In this document: positions 6,249-9,709 of the stretch, piece after piece | How positions within the stretch are numbered: position 1 is the stretch's first letter | How the letters are laid out: every line of letters begins with the position of its first letter | NCBI GenBank assembly: GCA_937871685.1 | Contig: CALMOL010000090.1 | Coordinates: 4,083-13,791 of the forward strand | From: an uncultured Verrucomicrobiota bacterium | GTDB taxonomy: Bacteria; Verrucomicrobiota; Verrucomicrobiia; Chthoniobacterales; SZAS-18 | DNA length: 9,709 bases | Direction of reading: 5' to 3' | The notes under the pieces: generated by a model | The model's database searches: none | What the model was told of the DNA's origin: nothing | The model's input: the letters and a program-made list of their open reading frames with translations, nothing else | Translations under genes and position numbers: made by a program

Positions 6249-7190
6249 TCACCCCCTCTGCCTCGGATCCAGCGCGTCGCGCAGGCCATCGCCGAGGAAG
6301 TTCAGGGCCAGGAGCGTGAGCGACATCAGCAGCGCGGGGAAGAGGAGGAGCCACCAATGGCTTTTCACCGGGTTCACGGCGTTGGCGCCGTCGGCGAGGA
6401 GGGTGCCCCAACTCGCCTGCGCGGCGTCCACGCCGAGGCCGAGGAAGGAGAGGAACGACTCGTCCAGGATCACCGCCGGCACCGTGAGCGTGAGATAGAT
6501 CAGGATGATGGGCAGGAGATTTGGGAGAAGGTGGCGCGTGACGATGCGCCCGGGCGTCTGACCGATGGCGCGCGCGGCGGTGATGAAGGGGAGCGAGCGC
6601 AGCGCGAGCGTTTGGCCGCGGACGATGCGGGCCATCGTGAGCCATTCGATCATCCCCAGCGCGAAGACCAGGATCACGATCTTGGTGTAGCCGGCCAGCG
6701 GCGCGAGCGGGGTGCCGGCGAAGGTCTCGTAGATCCACTGCCGCAGCGGCTGCTCGGTCACGTAGGCCAGCAGCAGGATGAAGATGAGCCGCGGCACCGC
6801 GTAGAGCGTGTCCACGAGGCGCATGAGGAGGGCATCCACCCGGCCGCCTTTCCACCCGGCCACCACGCCAACCGTCGTTCCGATCGCGAGCGAAACCAGC
6901 GCGCCGCAAACCCCCACGAGCAGCGACACGCGTGCGCCAGTAAACAAGCGGTGCAAGAGATCGCGGCCGTTGAGGTCCGTGCCGAGCAAGTGACCGCGCT
7001 CGCCGGGCGGAAGGAATTGGTCGGGCGAGGGCCGGCCGACGTCCGCGGGCAGCAGCATCGGCACGAAGATGGCGCCAAGCGTCACCAGCACGAGGATCGC
7101 GAGCGCCAGCTTCGCCGACCACGGCAGCCGCACTCGCGTGGGCGGCGCGAGGACGGCAAGGGAAGCAGCGGGGGCGGCTTCAGCGGCCAT
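6249..7190 (-). CDS. oppC: OppC/DppC-type peptide ABC transporter permease
   Basis: A 313-residue inner-membrane permease of the dipeptide/oligopeptide/nickel ABC importer family. An N-terminal OppC_N-type helix at 26-47 leads into the conserved H-L-L-G-T-D-L-N-G-R-D-L-L-x-R-L segment (67-82). The transmembrane domain follows, with helices near 88-112, 135-145, 170-185, 221-245 and 280-300. The cytoplasmic EAA loop that docks onto the ATPase is F-I-T-A-A-R-A-I-G-Q-T-P-G-R-I (202-216). E-S-F-L-S-F-L-G-L-G-V (244-254) is the classic family signature. Length is normal. It pairs with the OppB-type gene upstream on the same strand, but 237 bp of repeat-rich DNA lies between them. No solute-binding protein or ATPase gene is in the window, so the substrate (peptide, nickel or other) is not fixed. 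The ATG at 7190 has no clear Shine-Dalgarno. Confidence 0.93.
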   Translation of the reverse strand: MAAEAAPAASLAVLAPPTRVRLPWSAKLALAILVLVTLGAIFVPMLLPADVGRPSPDQFLPPGERGHLLGTDLNGRDLLHRLFTGARVSLLVGVCGALVSLAIGTTVGVVAGWKGGRVDALLMRLVDTLYAVPRLIFILLLAYVTEQPLRQWIYETFAGTPLAPLAGYTKIVILVFALGMIEWLTMARIVRGQTLALRSLPFITAARAIGQTPGRIVTRHLLPNLLPIILIYLTLTVPAVILDESFLSFLGLGVDAAQASWGTLLADGANAVNPVKSHWWLLLFPALLMSLTLLALNFLGDGLRDALDPRQRG

Positions 7191-7201
7191 GCGGGGAAAA
7201 G

Positions 7202-7419
7202 TTCACCACAGAGAACACAGAGGTCACAGAGAACTGAGAAGAATGATTTTGGAAACCACGAAGAGCACGAAGGAATGGGACAAGAACCCATTAGGTTTTC
7301 CTTCGTGCTCTTCGTGGTGATCCTTCAGCCCAATTGCCCTCTGACCTGCGCTGCTGGTTTTGGACCATCGTTTTTCCTCTCATCGGGCCTCTGTGATCTC
7401 TGTGTCCTCTGTGGTTGAA
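7202..7419. repeat. Nested inverted-repeat element between oppB and oppC
   Basis: The outer arms 7202-7231 and 7389-7419 are inverted copies of a CACAGAG-type repeat, with one single-base gap and two mismatches. Inside lies a second, perfect inverted repeat of a different sequence, described separately at 7255-7318. A/T content is clearly higher than in the flanking genes. The family, with its CACAGAG and CACGAAGAGCACGAAGG units, is one I know as a dispersed intergenic repeat in Verrucomicrobiota and some other phyla; this is from memory, not a search. It occupies nearly the whole 237-bp gap (7191-7427). No transposase or target-site duplication is seen. Confidence 0.85.
7255..7318. repeat. 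Perfect 21-bp hairpin inside the oppB-oppC repeat element
   Basis: 7255-7275 and 7298-7318 are exact complements (core GAAGAGCACGAAGG), giving a 21-bp stem with a 22-nt loop. The loop itself contains a small TGGG/CCCA stem (7276-7279 with 7287-7290). In the oppB-oppC transcript this would be the strongest local secondary structure and could act as an attenuator, RNase-processing or stability element; this is inference. Confidence 0.85.
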
Positions 7420-7427
7420 TTTCTGCC

Positions 7428-8429
7428 TCACCACAGCCGGATGCGGCGGTCGAGGGTGGTGTAGGCGAGATCGACCAGGAGGTTCATCACCACGAGCAGG
7501 GCGCAATACACGATCACCACGCCACCGAGCAGGAAGCCGTCGCGGTTGAGGATGGAGTTCACGAAGAAGCCGCCCATGCCCGGGAGGTTGAAGACGGACT
7601 CGACGATGATGGAGCCGGTCAGGAGGTTCGCGGCCAGCGGGCCGAGGAAGGAGACGACGGGCAGGATGGCGACCTTCAACGCGTGGCGGTAGATCACCTC
7701 GCGCTCGGGCAGGCCCTTGGCGCGGGCGGTGCGGACGAAGTCTTGGTTCAGCACCTCCAGCATCGAGCCACGCATGAGGCGCGCCACGTAGGCCACGTAG
7801 GGCGCGGCCAGGACCAAGGCAGGCAGCACGAGCGAGAGCGGCGAGTCGAGGCCGCCCACGGGGAAGATCGGCAGGAGGAGCGCGAGCAGGAGGATCGCCA
7901 GCGGGCCGGTGACGAAGGTGGGCACGGAGATCGCGCCCAGCGCGCCGAGCATCGCGGCGGTGTCGGCCCAGGTGCCCTGGCGCACGGCGGCGCGGCAGCC
8001 CAGCCACACGCCGGCCACGGCGGCGAGGACGAAGGCGAGGCCGCCCAGCGCCATCGAGACCGGCAGCGTTTGGCCGAGAATCTCGTTCACCGAGCGGTCG
8101 CGGTATTTCGTGGAAAGGCGCAGGTCGCCGCGGATGAGATCGCCGAGGTAGGATCCATACTGCTGGCCGAGCGATCCGGTGTTTCCGAGCCATTCAGCGA
8201 GCGCGGGCTTGAGATTGAAGCGGGAGGCGACGCGTAATCCCCACTCTCGACCCTCGGTGCCGTCGAGGCCATAGCGCCGGAGAAGTTCCTGCTCGATGGA
8301 CGGCGGGATCTTCCGGTCGCGATCAAACGGCCCACCCGGCGTGAGCCGGATCATGAAGAACGTGATCGTCACCACCGCCCACAGCACGCCGAGCATCCCG
8401 AGGAAGCGGCGGAGGAGGAAGGCAGACAT
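7428..8429 (-). CDS. oppB: OppB/DppB-type peptide ABC transporter permease
   Basis: A 333-residue inner-membrane permease, partner of the OppC-type protein. It begins with the family signature L-L-R-R-F-L-G-M-L-G-V-L and a helix at 10-28 ending in R-L-T-P-G-G-P. The periplasmic segment closes with G-S-Y-L-G-D-L-I-R-G-D-L (92-103). Further membrane helices lie near 122-146, 157-190, 198-217, 252-280 and 299-325. The EAA loop is F-V-R-T-A-R-A-K-G-L-P-E-R-E-V (231-245), followed by I-V-E-S-V-F-N-L-P-G-M-G (275-286). Compared with typical OppB, about 30 extra residues sit between Y-G-L-D (53-56) and Q-Q-Y-G (89-92). Start is the ATG at 8429, with no strong Shine-Dalgarno. The neighbouring gene upstream is MTHFR, not a binding protein, so the rest of the transporter must be encoded elsewhere. 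Confidence 0.93.
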   Translation of the reverse strand: MSAFLLRRFLGMLGVLWAVVTITFFMIRLTPGGPFDRDRKIPPSIEQELLRRYGLDGTEGREWGLRVASRFNLKPALAEWLGNTGSLGQQYGSYLGDLIRGDLRLSTKYRDRSVNEILGQTLPVSMALGGLAFVLAAVAGVWLGCRAAVRQGTWADTAAMLGALGAISVPTFVTGPLAILLLALLLPIFPVGGLDSPLSLVLPALVLAAPYVAYVARLMRGSMLEVLNQDFVRTARAKGLPEREVIYRHALKVAILPVVSFLGPLAANLLTGSIIVESVFNLPGMGGFFVNSILNRDGFLLGGVVIVYCALLVVMNLLVDLAYTTLDRRIRLW

Positions 8430-8539
8430 AATGAGAGGATGGCGCCGCCGAGTGAAGCAAGATGGCTAAGGAGAGGGGAAAAACATGGCAGGGAGAGCAA
8501 GGCCGCGCACGGCGGTCTGCCGACTTGCGGCGGGACCGG

Positions 8540-8680
8540 CGCGTTGTGGAGTGCGGTGGCTTGCCACCGCTTTCCTGCCGGCACGAAGCAGAACGGCGCC
8601 TCCGAAAGAATGCGCCGGTGCCTCGGCCTGCGGTGGTTGCGGCAGGACAGCGGGAGCAAGCTCCCGCACTCCACAACGCG
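8540..8680. repeat. 141-bp multi-hairpin palindromic repeat downstream of metF
   Basis: Outer arms 8540-8556 and 8664-8680 are perfect 17-bp inverted copies containing TTGTGGAGTGCGG. Just inside each arm, and overlapping it, is a short hairpin of the same design: GCGGTGGC-TT-GCCACCGC (8553-8570) and GCGGGAGC-AA-GCTCCCGC (8650-8667). An inner pair, TCCTGCCG (8573-8580) and CGGCAGGA (8640-8647), keeps the same centre of symmetry, and a central stem pairs 8594-8599 with 8612-8617. The two terminal hairpins differ in sequence but keep pairing. I recognise the type as a dispersed Verrucomicrobiota repeat (from memory). It begins 2 bases after the metF stop and may serve as its 3' end. The rest of the gap, 8430-8539, shows no gene or clear promoter. 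Confidence 0.85.
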
Positions 8681-8682
8681 TC

Positions 8683-9709
8683 TCACCTCGCGCGGGCAAA
8701 CGCGCTCAGTTCGCAGGTCAGCTCTGCATTCAAGAAAGGAGTAATGAAATACACGCCAGGGAAGTGGTCGAGCACGGCGCGGGTGACTTCCTTGGCAATC
8801 TCCAGGCCGGCCCGGCGGCCGTCGATGCCCTCCAGGCCGGCCATGCGCTGGCGGATCGGCTCGGGGATGATGATGCCGGGCACCTCGTGGTGGAGGAACT
8901 CGGCCTGCCGGCCGTTCATCAGCGGCCACACGCCGATGAAGACGGGCACGTTGAACTTCGCCGTCCTTTCGGCCACGGTGCGCACGAGCGCAGCATCGAA
9001 GATCGGCTGGGTCATCACGTATTGCGCGCCAGCGGCGAGCTTGCGCTCCAGGCGGGAGATCTGGGCGTCGAGGTTCTTGGCGTTCGGATTGAAGGTGCAG
9101 CCGATCACGAACTGCGTGGCGCCCTTCAGCTCGCGGCCGACGTGGTTGAAGCCCTCGTTCATCCGTTTGGCGATGCCGATGAGCTGGATGCTCGTCACGT
9201 CATAGACGGACGCAGCGCCGGGATGGTCGCCCACCTTGGCCGGGTCGCCGGTGAGCGGCAGGATGTGGCGGATGCCGAGCGCCTGGAGGCCCATGAGCAT
9301 GCTCTGGAGGCCGAGGAGATTGTGGTCGCGGCAGGAAAGGTGCAGCAGCGGCATCACGCCGAGCTTGTGCTTGAGCAGCGCGCCGGCGGCGAGGTTTGAG
9401 ACGCGCAGGATGGCCAGGGAATTGTCGGCCAGCGTGACGGCGTCGGTGCCGGCGTCGGCCAGCGCCTTGGCTCCGGCGAGGAACCGCGCAAGGTCGATGG
9501 TCTTGGGCGGGTCCAGTTCCGTGATGATCACGGTGCGGCCGGCGGCGACGCGGTCGAGGATGCTCTCTTCGAGCTCTTCCTGAATCGCGCGGGCGGCTTG
9601 AGCGGCGGGGGTGGAGGATGGAGGATGGAGGAGGGAGGATGGCAGGGCGTCGGCGGGCGGTTCGGCGGCGATCTGGACGCTTGGACGCGAGGGAGCGGCG
9701 GGCTTGGGT
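8683..9709 (-). CDS. metF: Methylenetetrahydrofolate reductase domain, partial, probably of a bifunctional YitJ-type protein
   Basis: The last 341 residues of a protein whose start lies beyond the window. The FAD-dependent MTHFR barrel reduces 5,10-methylene-THF to 5-methyl-THF for methionine synthesis. Motifs in order: T-E64-L-D-P-P-K, whose Glu matches the catalytic Glu28 of E. coli MetF; L-S-C-R-D-H-N-L-L-G-L-Q-S; L-T-G-D-P-x-K-V-G-D; C-T-F-N-P-N-A-K-N-L-D; M-T-Q-P-I-F-D; and a normal end, G-V-Y-F-I-T-P-F. The D-P-P-K and C-R-D-x-N-L-L-G-L-Q-S forms match the MTHFR half of YitJ-type fusions with an N-terminal homocysteine S-methyltransferase rather than stand-alone E. coli MetF. The 59 visible residues before V60 are an Ala/Pro/Ser linker and a helix (A-I-Q-E-E-L-E-E-S-I-L-D-R-V) without stop or ATG. 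The GTG at 9531 is in frame but would cut into the first conserved strand, so it is unlikely as a start. The upstream methyltransferase half is inferred. Confidence 0.88.
   Translation of the reverse strand, partial: PKPAAPSRPSVQIAAEPPADALPSSLLHPPSSTPAAQAARAIQEELEESILDRVAAGRTVIITELDPPKTIDLARFLAGAKALADAGTDAVTLADNSLAILRVSNLAAGALLKHKLGVMPLLHLSCRDHNLLGLQSMLMGLQALGIRHILPLTGDPAKVGDHPGAASVYDVTSIQLIGIAKRMNEGFNHVGRELKGATQFVIGCTFNPNAKNLDAQISRLERKLAAGAQYVMTQPIFDAALVRTVAERTAKFNVPVFIGVWPLMNGRQAEFLHHEVPGIIIPEPIRQRMAGLEGIDGRRAGLEIAKEVTRAVLDHFPGVYFITPFLNAELTCELSAFARAR
9611..9642. repeat. GGAGGAT tandem repeat inside the MTHFR linker
   Basis: On the plus strand the stretch is built from imperfect GGAGGAT units; read in the gene it encodes a Ser/Pro/Leu/His linker (about S-S-L-L-H-P-P-S-S). 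It lies in an open frame between the presumed methyltransferase domain and the MTHFR barrel. The length probably varies between strains by replication slippage (inference). Confidence 0.6.

Noticed and set aside
6357..7418. A 353-codon open frame on the plus strand opposite oppC
   Set aside because: It is the charged mirror of the permease, and its end is a translation of the CACAGAG and GAAGAGCACGAAGG repeats.
7202..7419. Insertion sequence between oppB and oppC
   Set aside because: There is no transposase frame and no target-site duplication; it fits a short palindromic repeat better.
7291..8193. A 300-codon open frame on the minus strand overlapping oppB
   Set aside because: It reads oppB out of frame as an Arg/Pro-rich chain and then runs into the intergenic repeat; no family resemblance.
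8430..8539. A possible small gene or riboswitch upstream of oppB
   Set aside because: No frame with a plausible start, ribosome-binding site and composition, and no recognisable riboswitch core; it appears to be an ordinary leader.
8462..9205. Plus-strand open frames opposite metF and through the 141-bp repeat
   Set aside because: They combine translated repeat with the antisense of MTHFR, which is well supported on the minus strand.

Overview
The window comes from a high-GC bacterium, most likely a member of the Verrucomicrobiota. That placement is inference. It rests on three palindromic intergenic repeat families I associate with that phylum (CACAGAG/ACGAAGAGCACGAAGG, GTGAATC tandems and TTGTGGAGTGCGG), on a protein domain I know mainly from Verrucomicrobiota and Planctomycetota, on weak ribosome-binding sites, and on Tat-exported enzymes. 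No rRNA, tRNA, CRISPR array, integrase or transposase is visible. The first ~60 bases are C homopolymers, probably a low-quality contig end.

Left part, plus strand (144-1866): a Tat-exported aldo/keto reductase with an intact catalytic tetrad; a 76-residue lysine/alanine-rich protein with a histone-H1-like tail; and a secreted SnoaL/DUF4440-type NTF2-fold protein. The last one meets the minus-strand block tail to tail, with only 3 bases between the stop codons.

Right part, minus strand, read from right to left (9709 to 1870): the C-terminal methylenetetrahydrofolate reductase part of what looks like a YitJ-type bifunctional homocysteine methyltransferase/MTHFR, cut by the window edge; an OppB-type permease; an OppC-type permease; a Tat-exported NAPE-PLD-like metallo-beta-lactamase-fold hydrolase; and a 979-residue M50 (site-2-type) membrane metalloprotease. 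The protease carries a large C-terminal extension resembling a secreted Verrucomicrobiota/Planctomycetota family. The permease pair has no binding protein or ATPase in view.

The genes themselves belong to known families. The most distinctive feature is the spacers: each of the four gaps between consecutive minus-strand genes holds a palindrome, and three of these are different 141-218 bp inverted-repeat elements, one of them between oppB and oppC, which are normally tightly linked. The other main points of interest are the M50 fusion and the small histone-like protein. I see no convincing new defence or mobile system.
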